From the NCBI RefSeq assembly GCF_037031285.1, contig NZ_JAYEZO010000001.1, positions 558,001 through 622,000 on the forward strand: a stretch of DNA of 64,000 nt, given 5' to 3'. The DNA is from Halobellus sp. LT62. Its GTDB lineage: Archaea > Halobacteriota > Halobacteria > Halobacteriales > Haloferacaceae. The notes beneath the pieces were generated by a model. The model worked only from the letters and a program-made list of their open reading frames with translations. It was not told the DNA's origin and searched no databases. A program made the translations under genes and the position numbers. Within the stretch, counting starts at the first letter, position 1; each line of letters opens with the position of its first letter. Shown here piece by piece: positions 51,571 to 60,297 of the stretch.

Positions 51571-52494
51571 TTAGGCTGCCTCGTAGACTTCCTCGCGAAC
51601 CCAGTCGTAGCCCTTGTCTTCGAGCTGTTCGGCCAGCGACGCGTCGCCGCTCTTGACGACTCTCCCGTCCAGCATAATGTGGACGTGATCGGGCTCGACG
51701 TACTCGAGGATCCGCTGGTAGTGTGTGATCTGGAGGATGCCCGTGCCCTGCTCGTCGCGCAGCGCGTTGATCCCGTTGGAGACGTCCTGCAGGCGGTCGA
51801 TGTCCAGCCCGGAGTCGATCTCGTCGAGAACCGCGATCGACGGTTCGAGGATGGCGGCCTGCAGCACTTCGTTCTGCTTTTTCTCGCCGCCGGAGAAGCC
51901 GGCGTTGAGGTAGCGCTGCATGAACTTCTCGTCCATATCGAGCAGCTCCATCTTCTCTTTGAGGAGCTTCTGGAACTCGGCGACGCCGACCTCGCCCTCG
52001 TCGGCGGGGCCTTCCATCGGCGACGTCTCGTAGCCTTCCTCGTCCTCGTCGCCATCGTCTGCGTCGGCCTCCTCGGCTTCGTCATCGTCCTCGAAGAGCT
52101 CCTCGCGCTCTTCGAGCTTGGCGTTGAGCGCCGTCCGCAGGAAGTTCGTCATCGTGACGCCCTCGATCTCGGCGGGGTACTGGAAGCCGAGGAAGATGCC
52201 GAGCGCAGCGCGCTCGTTCGGCTCCAGTTCGAGAAGGTCCCACGTCAGTTTCTCTTCGGGGACGTCGTCGTCTACTTCGTCCTCGTCGAGTCGGAGGAGG
52301 ATCTGTCCGTCGGTCACCTCGTAGGCGGGGTGTCCGGCGATGATCTTCGCCGTCGTCGACTTCCCCGACCCGTTCGGCCCCATCAGGGCGTGGATTTCCC
52401 CGGAGTTGACCTCCAGGTCGACGCCGCGAAGAATCTGTTCGCCGCCTTCCTCCGCCACGCTCGCGTGGAGGTTCTTGATTTCGAGTGTAGCCAT
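51571..52494 (-). CDS. sufC: Fe-S cluster assembly ATPase SufC (with acidic insert)
   Basis: The 307-residue ABC-type ATPase drives SufBCD. Walker A GPNGSGKSTT lies at about residue 39, the signature LSGGE-like is NAGFSGGEKKQNE and Walker B is SIAVLDEIDSGLD. Most SufC proteins are about 250 residues; here an acidic insert (DDEAEEADADDGDEDEEGYE) extends the region after LFED. The insert is typical of halophiles, but it lies in the helical domain where partners dock. This gene leads the sufCBD operon. Confidence 0.94.
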   Translation of the reverse strand: MATLEIKNLHASVAEEGGEQILRGVDLEVNSGEIHALMGPNGSGKSTTAKIIAGHPAYEVTDGQILLRLDEDEVDDDVPEEKLTWDLLELEPNERAALGIFLGFQYPAEIEGVTMTNFLRTALNAKLEEREELFEDDDEAEEADADDGDEDEEGYETSPMEGPADEGEVGVAEFQKLLKEKMELLDMDEKFMQRYLNAGFSGGEKKQNEVLQAAILEPSIAVLDEIDSGLDIDRLQDVSNGINALRDEQGTGILQITHYQRILEYVEPDHVHIMLDGRVVKSGDASLAEQLEDKGYDWVREEVYEAA

Positions 52495-52676
52495 CGTTGT
52501 TTCGTTGCCTCGTAACTGTGAAATGGGCTCTAACGCCCATAATGGTTACGCATTCGCCCCTCCAATCTTCACTGTCTAGAAAATTTATTTGTGTTTCACG
52601 AAACCGAAATCGGCTACGTCGGTGTTGGTTACCGAGAGCCGTTACGCGAGACGTCGGACGAAACTACCGAGCAGCG
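52495..52676. other. intergenic region between the suf operon and polB
   Basis: The region has the sufC upstream part (52495-52560), with an inverted sequence GTTTCacGAAAC near 52593, and a 16-base sequence gacgaaactaccgagc at 52657 that also ends polB. No gene is seen. Confidence 0.5.
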
Positions 52677-55600
52677 TCAGACGAAACTACCGAGCCCGGT
52701 CTGTTCCTGACCGGATTTCACCTCGTCCCACGACATCCCCAGCGCCTCGATGATGCGCGCGATCGGCCCCTTCAGAGTCTTCTCCAACATCTTGTCCCAG
52801 TCGACCTCGAACTCCTCGGGGAGTTGGTCGTCGTACTCGATGCAGATCACGTCGGGATCGCGTTTGAACTCCCCGTAGAGCGGATCTCGCTGCGGATCGA
52901 AGCCTTCCTCCGCCTCCATCTTCCGGAACCACGAGGGGTGGACCTTCCGCAGATAGAGCCGCTTCGGCTTCGATCCGCGGCCGAAGTTCGTCCCCAGAAA
53001 CTCGTTGGCGTACTTCGCGCCGCGGACCTGTGCGGTCGCGGTGTCGTAGGCGTCGAGTCGCTTGCCGATGCCGCCGGGGATGCCGATCTCTTCGACCGGG
53101 ACCTCGCCGGTCTCGAAGTCCTCGATGATCCCGCGGACGTACTCGGTGATTTCTTCTGTGTCCTCGCCGTGGACGATCATCTCGATCACGCGCTTTTGAA
53201 CCTCCTTGGTGATCGGGGCGATGTCCGAGCGCTTGTACTCGAAGCCGGTGATATCGATGTCGTCGACGTCCTTTCCTTCCTTCCAGATGATGTGGCCCGC
53301 GTAGCGCTTCTTCTTGCCCGCTTGGAAGAACCGTCGGTAGAGCTTCTCGAACTCGATCTGGAAGCGGTGGTACGCGGCGTCGAGTTCCTCCAAGGCGAAC
53401 TCGTCGTAGGAGTCGTTGATGTGTTCTTCCAACTCGAAGGACTGCTCGATGGCTTCCCCCTTGGAGACGTCGCCGCCGAGTTCGAGCATCACACTGTCCG
53501 TATCCCCGTAGATCACTTCTTTGTCGAGTTCGTTGGCGGATTCGGCAGTGTGTTCGATTACGTCACGGCCGGTTGCAGTGACGGCAGCGCCCATCTCCTT
53601 GTCGTATAGCCGGAAGCGGTCCCAACCCAAGACTCCGTAGAGCGATTGCCCGACGAACTGGAACTTCCCGTTTCGACCCGCCAACAGCGTGTGATTGTCC
53701 GCGACCGTGACGCAGTAGGCACCCTCGTCCGCGGTGCTTCGCCCGCCGCTGCGGTGCATCCGGAACGAGTTCTTCGCGCCCTCGGTGCAGTAGATCCGCC
53801 ACGATCCGCTGTTGCGGTTGTAACTCGCCGTCTCGCCGAGGTGTGCACAAAGCCGAAGCACGTCGTCGCGGAGCCGCTCGCTCGATGTCGTGTACCGCCA
53901 CGAGTTAACCTGTCGATCGCCGTCGCCCGCGACGAGCGTGTCGAGGAACCGGCGCTTCTGGTCTTCGGCGGCCTCGAACACGAGGTCAGGGATCCGCTTC
54001 TCGAAGCTGTCCGCCCCGCAGAGCCGTTCGAGTAACTCCCCGAGGAGTTTCGAGGTGAACTGGTACGATCGGTCGTCGACGTAGCAGTCGAATCCCATCC
54101 GATCGAGCAGTTCACCGATACGCGTGTGATCGTCTCGTTCCGGCTCTCCGCCGTCTGCGTGCTCCACCTCTCCGCCGTCCGCAACCGCGTTCTGCGCGAT
54201 CTTGACCGTCGTCGCGGATCCGCGGAACTGCTCGCCGAACTGCTTGTCTTCGGAAGTGTAGACGTTCCCTTCGGTGACGTACCACGCCAGCAGTTCGAGG
54301 AAGTCGTCGCCGTCGTAGGTCCGCGGGATCCACTTTCTCCCCGATTCGCGGTGGATGAAACTGATCTCACACACGGATTCGACGTACTCGCGGTGCTCTT
54401 CGAACTCCTCAGCGGTGAACACGTAGCCGGTCTGCCCGATATCCGCCTTCGGAACGCGTCGAGGCGTCCATCCCAACTCCGCCGTGAACGTGTGACCGTG
54501 AACGGAGGGGCGGACCCACACTTCGTACTCGTCGTCTTCGGCATCAAGCAGTTCTGTGAGGTCGATGTCGCCGATTCGATCTCCGTGATCGCCGGTCCAC
54601 CCGTGCGGGAGTTCGTAGTGGGAGTACTCGTCGAGCTCGCCCGCTTCAACGAATCGGAAGTCGTCCCACGACGCCCCGTTCTTCGAGTTCTTCCGGACCA
54701 GCATTCGGTGGTTCGGCGTCACGCTGAAGTCGGCCTTGCTGGTCTGGATGTCGACGAGGTCGCCCCGGTAGTCGGGATACTCGTGCGTCTCTTCGACCGG
54801 CTTTACTTCCATCCGCATCGTCTCCGGATCGAGCGAGTAGACCTCGTCGCCGACGTCGAGGTCGCGAATGTTCCGAATGCCATCCGGTGTAAGTACGTCC
54901 GTGTCCGGCGTGAAGCAGTTCATAATAACCTTGACAGCTCCCTGCTGTCGGTCGTACTGCTCGTAGGCGGCCGAGCCCGGATCGTTCTCGTTTCTGAGCG
55001 ACTTCTTCTCCTCGCGCTCTGCGAGGAGGTCGTCGATCATCTCGCGGATGACGCCGTCGGGTTCGCGGCGGAAGTGCGTCCCGTTGGGGGCGTGGAACGT
55101 CTCGCCGTCGTACGCGTCGGGATCGACTTTCGTCTCCGGCGACGCGTTGATCGTCACCATACACATCGGATAGAGTGATTTTAAGTCCAGTACGGTGACA
55201 TTTTCTTTGACCCCCGTGATCGGATCGAAGACCGCGCCGCCCTCGTAGTCCTCGGCGTCGGCTTGGCCCTTCGAGGGCAGCGCGAAGCGGCCGTGGGCCT
55301 CGTGGAGGATGTAGACGTCGACGGTGTCGCCCGGGGTCGTCGCGTCCTCCAGTTTGCAGCCGACGAACGTGCGAACCTCGTCCCAGAAGGCGATGACGTC
55401 CTGTTTTCTGTCTATTTCGACGCAGAGCTCCACGTCGCGGACGTTGTATTCGAGGAGTCGCTCGGGCTCTTGCTCCCAGAGGTCGCCGATGTCGCCCGCG
55501 TAGCGCTCTTTTCCGACATCCAGTTCGAGCTCGCCGACGGCGTCGAGGCGGTACGATTCCAGTTCGGAGAACTGCGTGCGCTTGTAGGCGTACAGGAGGT

Positions 55601-56708
55601 CGAAGACGACTCGTCCCTTCACGTTGGGCCCGCCCCAGCCGCTGCGCCAGACCTCGTCGATCCGGGAGAAGCGGTCGGGGTCGAGGTTGCACTCGGCGGT
55701 CGGATCGATCCGCTCCATCCGGTCGAGGAGGTAGGGCATGTCGAAGTCCTCGAAGTTCCAACCGGTCAGGACGTCCGGGTCCGTCGATTCGATGTAGGAG
55801 ACGAACGCGTCGAGCATCTCGTCCTCGCGTTCGAAGGTGCGGACGTCGATCTCGGTGTCCTCGCGGAGCGGTTCGTACGTCGCGAGCGACTCGGGAGATT
55901 CGACGCCAGTTCCGGCCTCAGGGGCGTCGTAGAGCCACGCGATGTACTCGTCGTCGTAGGAGTCGTGACTGGTGAGACAGACGATCGGCTCTTCGCCCTC
56001 CTCCGGAAAGCCCGAGCGGTCGTCGACCTCGATGTCGAACGTGTTCACCCGGAGGTCGGCGTCGACCTCGACGGGTTCGATCTCGTCGTGGGGGATCTGG
56101 ATCGGGGGGTTCGCGCCCCCGTCTGCGTCCGCGTCCGCCGCTCCACTGTCGGCTTCGCCGACTTCGAGTCGTCGGGCAGGGACCCGAATCCCGCTTTTGA
56201 TGTCCTTGTCGATCAGGAGTCGGTTCGGGAAAAGGATGTCCGCCTCGTAGTGCTCGAACTCGTCGCGGATCTGGCCGACGTCCCGCGGGGTCCGCGTACA
56301 GATCTTCGTCAGGTCGTCGCCGCGGATGCTCTCGAAGCCCTCCTCGGTGCGCGTGATGACCTCCTTATCGAGTTTCTCGTCGTCGAGCGTCTCCGTCGGT
56401 ACGTAGAAGTACGGCTCGAAGCCGAGGACGCGGACGTGTTCGACCTCGTTCTCGCGGGTCCGGCCGAACACGTGGACGACGGGGTACTCGCTGTCGCCGC
56501 TCCCCTCGATCGAGTAGTTCACCTGCGTCACCATCAGCTCGACCGTTCCGTCGGCGTCGGGAAAGCGGATCTCCTCGGCGTCGACGACTTCCGAGACGTG
56601 CTGGGTGCCGTTTCCGGCGACGGCGACGGCCTCTTCGTCGGGCCGGGAGCCGTCGGCGGCGTCCCCCGCACCGCCGCCCCAGTTGTCCGTGAGCCCTGCC
56701 TGTTTCAT
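52677..56708 (-). CDS. polB: family B DNA polymerase with in-frame intein
   Basis: The 1343-codon ORF contains a B-family replicative DNA polymerase of about 919 residues interrupted by an intein. Exonuclease motif I is DIE at D225-E227 (VNTFDIEVDD), and Exo II is in LTGWNFEDFDMPYL. Polymerase motif A is LKSLYPM, motif C is YGDTDSVM, and motif B (KVIMN-SLYG) is split by the intein. The start MKQAGLTDNW was chosen because the upstream in-frame codons are Arg/Pro-rich and contain no matching residues. An operator-like palindrome covers the promoter. Confidence 0.94.
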   Translation of the reverse strand: MKQAGLTDNWGGGAGDAADGSRPDEEAVAVAGNGTQHVSEVVDAEEIRFPDADGTVELMVTQVNYSIEGSGDSEYPVVHVFGRTRENEVEHVRVLGFEPYFYVPTETLDDEKLDKEVITRTEEGFESIRGDDLTKICTRTPRDVGQIRDEFEHYEADILFPNRLLIDKDIKSGIRVPARRLEVGEADSGAADADADGGANPPIQIPHDEIEPVEVDADLRVNTFDIEVDDRSGFPEEGEEPIVCLTSHDSYDDEYIAWLYDAPEAGTGVESPESLATYEPLREDTEIDVRTFEREDEMLDAFVSYIESTDPDVLTGWNFEDFDMPYLLDRMERIDPTAECNLDPDRFSRIDEVWRSGWGGPNVKGRVVFDLLYAYKRTQFSELESYRLDAVGELELDVGKERYAGDIGDLWEQEPERLLEYNVRDVELCVEIDRKQDVIAFWDEVRTFVGCKLEDATTPGDTVDVYILHEAHGRFALPSKGQADAEDYEGGAVFDPITGVKENVTVLDLKSLYPMCMVTINASPETKVDPDAYDGETFHAPNGTHFRREPDGVIREMIDDLLAEREEKKSLRNENDPGSAAYEQYDRQQGAVKVIMNCFTPDTDVLTPDGIRNIRDLDVGDEVYSLDPETMRMEVKPVEETHEYPDYRGDLVDIQTSKADFSVTPNHRMLVRKNSKNGASWDDFRFVEAGELDEYSHYELPHGWTGDHGDRIGDIDLTELLDAEDDEYEVWVRPSVHGHTFTAELGWTPRRVPKADIGQTGYVFTAEEFEEHREYVESVCEISFIHRESGRKWIPRTYDGDDFLELLAWYVTEGNVYTSEDKQFGEQFRGSATTVKIAQNAVADGGEVEHADGGEPERDDHTRIGELLDRMGFDCYVDDRSYQFTSKLLGELLERLCGADSFEKRIPDLVFEAAEDQKRRFLDTLVAGDGDRQVNSWRYTTSSERLRDDVLRLCAHLGETASYNRNSGSWRIYCTEGAKNSFRMHRSGGRSTADEGAYCVTVADNHTLLAGRNGKFQFVGQSLYGVLGWDRFRLYDKEMGAAVTATGRDVIEHTAESANELDKEVIYGDTDSVMLELGGDVSKGEAIEQSFELEEHINDSYDEFALEELDAAYHRFQIEFEKLYRRFFQAGKKKRYAGHIIWKEGKDVDDIDITGFEYKRSDIAPITKEVQKRVIEMIVHGEDTEEITEYVRGIIEDFETGEVPVEEIGIPGGIGKRLDAYDTATAQVRGAKYANEFLGTNFGRGSKPKRLYLRKVHPSWFRKMEAEEGFDPQRDPLYGEFKRDPDVICIEYDDQLPEEFEVDWDKMLEKTLKGPIARIIEALGMSWDEVKSGQEQTGLGSFV
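53646..54917 (-). other. intein in PolB at the KVIMN/SLYG site (424 residues)
   Basis: The intein starts with C598 (CFTPDTDVLTPDGIRNIRDL) and ends before S1022 with VGQ. It contains the splicing motif TPNHRMLV and a LAGLIDADG-type endonuclease: LLAWYVTEGN and LDTLVAGDGD. The terminal residue is Gln and the penultimate one Gly instead of Asn and His. Splicing would join N597 and S1022 and restore KVIMNSLYG, the B motif of the polymerase. The endonuclease part lowers GC and codon bias slightly against the extein. Confidence 0.95.
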
Positions 56709-56725
56709 AGGGACGCCTTCGACAC

Positions 56726-56746
56726 TGCCGAGTAAAAACCTCGGCA
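56726..56746. promoter_or_regulatory. polB: perfect inverted repeat around the polB TATA box
   Basis: TGCCGAG-taaaaac-CTCGGCA is a perfect 7-bp inverted repeat with an AT-rich 7-base spacer. The spacer is 25-31 bases before the polB start, where a TATA box (minus strand gttttta) should be. A repressor bound here would mask the TATA box. It could also be a chance structure. Confidence 0.55.
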
Positions 56747-56804
56747 TTGCCTCCGGCCCTCGCTGCGTCCGCGGCGCGCCGCGACCGACGATCGCCCGCA
56801 AGAC

Positions 56805-56812
56805 CTATAATA
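56805..56812 (+). promoter_or_regulatory. TATA box for the small gene at 56837
   Basis: ctataata lies 25-32 bases before the ATG, fitting a leaderless transcript. Confidence 0.6.
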
Positions 56813-56836
56813 TGGTAACACTTACCACGATTCACG

Positions 56837-57025
56837 ATGGTCGACCCTGTAGACTCCGAGCGGACGGATCGGTCGCCAGCCGCGCCTGCGCGGGTGGACG
56901 AAGCGAACGGACTCGACGACGTCGAGTCCTACGAGGTCGACGGCGGAGTCGTCTTCTACGATCCGCAGAACCCGCTCGCGTGGGTGGAGACGTCGCGGAC
57001 GGTGACGCTCACCGAGCACTGCTGA
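56837..57025 (+). CDS. 62-aa haloarchaeal protein (DUF7331-like)
   Basis: The 62-residue protein has the core YEVDGGVVFYDPQNPLAWVETSRTVTL, which I associate with small haloarchaeal DUF7331 proteins. It is acidic and has no membrane segment. The promoter above has a clear TATA box. Confidence 0.75.
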   Translation: MVDPVDSERTDRSPAAPARVDEANGLDDVESYEVDGGVVFYDPQNPLAWVETSRTVTLTEHC

Positions 57026-57101
57026 ACGCGGCCCGCGCCCACAGCGCGCGGCGTACCGGCGGAGCGAATTACTTTTGCGGGAACCGACCTTCCTCTCGAG
57101 C

Positions 57102-57470
57102 GTGCCGAAGGAGTTCGACGAGTGGCCCGACGAACCCGACGAGCCCGACCCCGAGGGCCGGTGGGGCGATCCCGAGAGCGACCTCGCGGCGATTCCCTCT
57201 GTCGAGGTCCCCGGTGAGAGCGTCGACGACGAGGGCGCTGGCATCGAGGTCGACGGCGACCTCGCGAAGTTCTTCTGGGCGACGGTCATTTACGCCAACG
57301 TCGCGCTCGCGGGGATCAGCCTCGGTCTCCTGCTCGTCGGGTTCCGGGGGCAGTGGGGGTGGGGCGGCGGCGCGCTCGCGGTCGGCCTCTTCGCGCTCTA
57401 CCGAACGTACGACCTCTATCGGACGTATCAGGAGCGGGAGTTCGGCGACGACGACCCCGCGGACGCCTGA
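57102..57470 (+). CDS. membrane protein with acidic N-terminus (DUF7322-like)
   Basis: The 122-residue protein has an acidic N-terminus (residues 1-60) and two hydrophobic segments (about 66-86 and 90-105). I take the GTG at 57102 because the upstream in-frame extension does not look coding. It resembles a haloarchaeal DUF7322 group. No function can be given. Confidence 0.65.
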   Translation: MPKEFDEWPDEPDEPDPEGRWGDPESDLAAIPSVEVPGESVDDEGAGIEVDGDLAKFFWATVIYANVALAGISLGLLLVGFRGQWGWGGGALAVGLFALYRTYDLYRTYQEREFGDDDPADA

Positions 57471-57552
57471 TACCGAACAAACGCCGTCGCGCCGCGCAGC
57501 GCAGCGCCGACGCGACGTAACCGATAAGCCGCTCTCGCGCCTGTCGACGACT

Positions 57553-58005
57553 ATGCAGACCGTCCGCGACGTCAAGGGAGTCCGCTACCTGCTCGTCAAG
57601 CGCTCCGCGGAGTCGAGCCGCGTGCGCGACCCGGCAACCGGCGAAGAGCGGTATCTCCCCAACGACGAGTTGCGGTTCGAGGGGAACGACGCCGCGCCGC
57701 TGGCAGTCGCTGCCGCGGGAGTTCCCGAGGCGGTCCGACGCGTCGTCACCGCCGCGCACGACGAGCAGTCGCTGGGGTTGCTCATCGAACTCGCCGATCG
57801 AGGCCCGCTCTCGGTCGTCGAACTGCTCGACGCCTACGCGCTGTGCGAGTCGGACCTCCACGGTCGCCTGACGGAGTTCCGAGCCGCGCGGCTCATCGAG
57901 GAGACGACGGTGCACGGCGAGCGCGGCTACGACGCGACCGACGCGACGCGCAGCGCAGTCGCGTCGCTGCGCTCGGGCAGTGAAAACGACTCGATCGGAG
58001 AATAG
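57553..58005 (+). CDS. winged-helix-like haloarchaeal protein
   Basis: The 150-residue protein has a short N-terminal part with RDVKGVRYLLVKRSAESSRVRDP and a C-terminal winged-helix-like segment (LLIELADRGPLSVVELLDAY-ALCESDLHGRLTEFRAARLIEE). It may be a DNA-binding protein of the group named DUF7346 (uncertain). It converges on PAN after 21 bases. Confidence 0.7.
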   Translation: MQTVRDVKGVRYLLVKRSAESSRVRDPATGEERYLPNDELRFEGNDAAPLAVAAAGVPEAVRRVVTAAHDEQSLGLLIELADRGPLSVVELLDAYALCESDLHGRLTEFRAARLIEETTVHGERGYDATDATRSAVASLRSGSENDSIGE

Positions 58006-58026
58006 AACAGCGCGCGGCCCGCGCGG

Positions 58027-59247
58027 TCAGGCGAACGCGCGGCTCGCGGTCCCCTCGTCGACGGCGTCGGCCTGAATCTTCTCCCACGCCTCGACGAAGT
58101 CCGCCATCGCGATCTCGGTTCTGTCGTCGCGGATGGCGAACATCCCCGCCTCCGTGCAGATCGCTTTGATGTCCGCACCGGAGGCGTCGTCGGCCATCTC
58201 GGCCAGTTTCTCGAAGTCGACGTCGTCGGCGACGTTCATGTCCCGCGTGTGGATCTGGAAGATGAGCGCGCGGCCCTCCTCGGTCGGCTTCGGTACCTCG
58301 ATGAGGCGGTCGAAGCGGCCGGGGCGGAGGATCGCCTCGTCGAGCATATCGAAGCGGTTGGTCGCGGCGATGATGCGGATGTCGCCGCGCTCGTCGAAGC
58401 CGTCCATTTCGGACAAGAGTTGCATCATCGTCCGCTGGACCTCCGCGTCGCCGGAGGTCTTCGAGTCCGTCCGTTTCGAGGCGATCGCGTCGATCTCGTC
58501 GATGAAGAGGACGGCGGGCTCGTTCTCGCGGGCCACCTCGAAGAGGTCCCGGACCAGCTTCGCGCCCTCGCCGATGAACTTGTGGACGAGTTCGGAGCCG
58601 GCCATCTTGATGAACGTCGCGTCCGTCTGGTTCGCGACGGCCTTCGCGAGCATCGTCTTTCCGGTTCCCGGCGGGCCGTAGAGCAGCACGCCCGACGGCG
58701 GCTGGATTCCCACCTGCTCGAACATTTCGGGGCTCTCGAGCGGCATCTCGACGGTCTCGCGCACTTCCTGCATCTGCTCGTCGAGACCGCCGATGTCCGC
58801 GTAGGTGATGTCAGGGCTGTGGTCGACCTGCATCACCCGGGCGCGGACATCGGTCTCGTTGTCGAGGCGCTTGACGACCGAGAGGGAGTTGTTGACGGCG
58901 ACGCGCGAGTCGGGTTCGAGCTCCTCGCGCATCTCGTCTGTGACTTCGGTGAGCGCCTCCTGATTGTTTCCGTGCTGTTTGATCACGACGCCGTCGTCGG
59001 TGAGTTCTTGGACCGTCGCGACGAACAGCGGCGACTGCTTGAGCTTCTTGTTCTCGTGCGTCAGTCGTTCGAGTTTCTGCTGGTACTTGTTGTTCTCCGC
59101 GTTCGCATCCAGAAGTTTGTCCCGCATCTCTTCGTTTTGGGACTCGAGAATGTCCAAGCGCTCTCTGAGCGCTTGGATCTTCTCCTGCTGCGACGTCGCG
59201 TCCTCGTCGTAAGGAAGCTCGACGTCGTCCACAGTGTCAGTCATCAC
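58027..59247 (-). CDS. pan: proteasome-activating nucleotidase PAN
   Basis: The 406-residue AAA+ ATPase unfolds proteins and feeds them to the 20S proteasome. A coiled coil (about 18-70) is followed by an OB-fold (about 72-140). The AAA domain has Walker A GPPGTGKT at 191-198, Walker B VLFIDEIDAI, and the second region of homology (AATNRFDMLDEAILRPGRFDR). The C-terminus reads ASRAFA, so a canonical HbYX gate-opening tripeptide is not evident. An internal start at M2 is equally possible. It lies opposite the small winged-helix gene. Confidence 0.95.
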   Translation of the reverse strand: MMTDTVDDVELPYDEDATSQQEKIQALRERLDILESQNEEMRDKLLDANAENNKYQQKLERLTHENKKLKQSPLFVATVQELTDDGVVIKQHGNNQEALTEVTDEMREELEPDSRVAVNNSLSVVKRLDNETDVRARVMQVDHSPDITYADIGGLDEQMQEVRETVEMPLESPEMFEQVGIQPPSGVLLYGPPGTGKTMLAKAVANQTDATFIKMAGSELVHKFIGEGAKLVRDLFEVARENEPAVLFIDEIDAIASKRTDSKTSGDAEVQRTMMQLLSEMDGFDERGDIRIIAATNRFDMLDEAILRPGRFDRLIEVPKPTEEGRALIFQIHTRDMNVADDVDFEKLAEMADDASGADIKAICTEAGMFAIRDDRTEIAMADFVEAWEKIQADAVDEGTASRAFA

Positions 59248-59413
59248 CCTCCGTAGGTCGTGGTTTCATAAGAGACTTCGGGTGGATGAAACGCTAACAG
59301 GAGTCGTCCGATCCGACTAAGGCTCACCGACGTCCGAGCACTACTAAATTCCTTATAGTAATAAAACAATACAGTAAATATTATCAAGCTACATCCCAGA
59401 GGAAGAGACACGA

Positions 59414-59677
59414 ATGAGCACTACCGAGGCACTCGCCCCCGAAGAGTCGTCCGCTGACCGCTGGGAACCGGTGCGCGAGATGCCGCCGAGTGCGAAGCTC
59501 GTCGCGAAGGTACTCGACTACAACGAGACGATGACGCAGAGCCAACTCGCCGAGGAGACGCTCCTGCCGCCGCGGACGGTGCGCTACGCGCTCGCCCGGC
59601 TCGAAGACGCCGGCGCGGTCGACTCGCGGTTTTCCTTCACCGACGCGCGAAAGCGGCTCTACACCCTCTCGCTGTGA
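59414..59677 (+). CDS. small winged-helix transcription regulator (paralogue of 817-1089)
   Basis: The 87-residue protein is a lone winged helix. PPSAKLVAKVL is identical to the paralogue and the helix-turn-helix reads QSQLAEETLLPPRTVRYALARLEDAGAV. The N-terminal 25 residues differ. The upstream region (59340-59395) is AT-rich and provides a promoter. A possible ribosome-binding site (gaggaag) lies at about -14, not seen for most genes in the window. Target unknown. Confidence 0.85.
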   Translation: MSTTEALAPEESSADRWEPVREMPPSAKLVAKVLDYNETMTQSQLAEETLLPPRTVRYALARLEDAGAVDSRFSFTDARKRLYTLSL

Positions 59678-59811
59678 TTCCGTAGTTTTGCTCTGACTCG
59701 GCCGCAACGTCTCGCTCTGATTCCGTCGACGAGCCTTCTTTCGACTGTCACGCGCCCCTCTCCGAGCGTGCGTTCCGAGCGTTCATATACGAGGGCGGGA
59801 CCACACTGTCC

Positions 59812-60297
59812 GTGGTCGAACGCACCGCCCCGATAACGGACTCGTCTCCCGAATCGGTTCGACGGTCGCTTCGCGCGCTTGCGGACGGCTCCGCGCCGTC
59901 CGAGCGGCCGTCGACCTCGCACGTGACCGACGACCGCGAACGGGTGACTGCGGTCGTCCGAGACGGGGACGAGGCTACTTCGTGCGCGAGAGCGGCGGTG
60001 GCGTTTCTGCTCGACGGCCGACTCGACGAGTTGGACGCGGCGGTCGCTGCGGCCGAACGCGAGCGCTGGGTCGAGATCGCCCGACGCGGACGTAGAGCAC
60101 GTGCTACACTCCGTGCGCTCGATTTGGCTCTCCACGATATTTCGGACGCGAAGCAGGCAGCGAACGGGCAGCAAGCAGCAAACAAGCAGCAGGCACCGAA
60201 CGAGCCGCACGGAGCGCGGGCCGGTCGCGACGACGACCACTTCCGCCCCGCTCGCGGAACGGTTTTAGGACGCAGCGATCAATCAGGGGACAGATGA
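59812..60297 (+). CDS. haloarchaeal protein translationally coupled to mre11
   Basis: The 161-residue protein has a helical core (residues 60-115, ARAAVAFLLDGRLDELDAAVAAAERERW). The C-terminal part is a low-complexity stretch QAANGQQAANKQQAPN. It starts with a GTG. Its last 4 bases overlap the mre11 ATG, so it is translated with mre11-rad50. It is probably a partner in double-strand break repair, by context alone. A TATA-like cattatac-type site (ttcatata) is near 59782. Confidence 0.7.
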   Translation: MVERTAPITDSSPESVRRSLRALADGSAPSERPSTSHVTDDRERVTAVVRDGDEATSCARAAVAFLLDGRLDELDAAVAAAERERWVEIARRGRRARATLRALDLALHDISDAKQAANGQQAANKQQAPNEPHGARAGRDDDHFRPARGTVLGRSDQSGDR

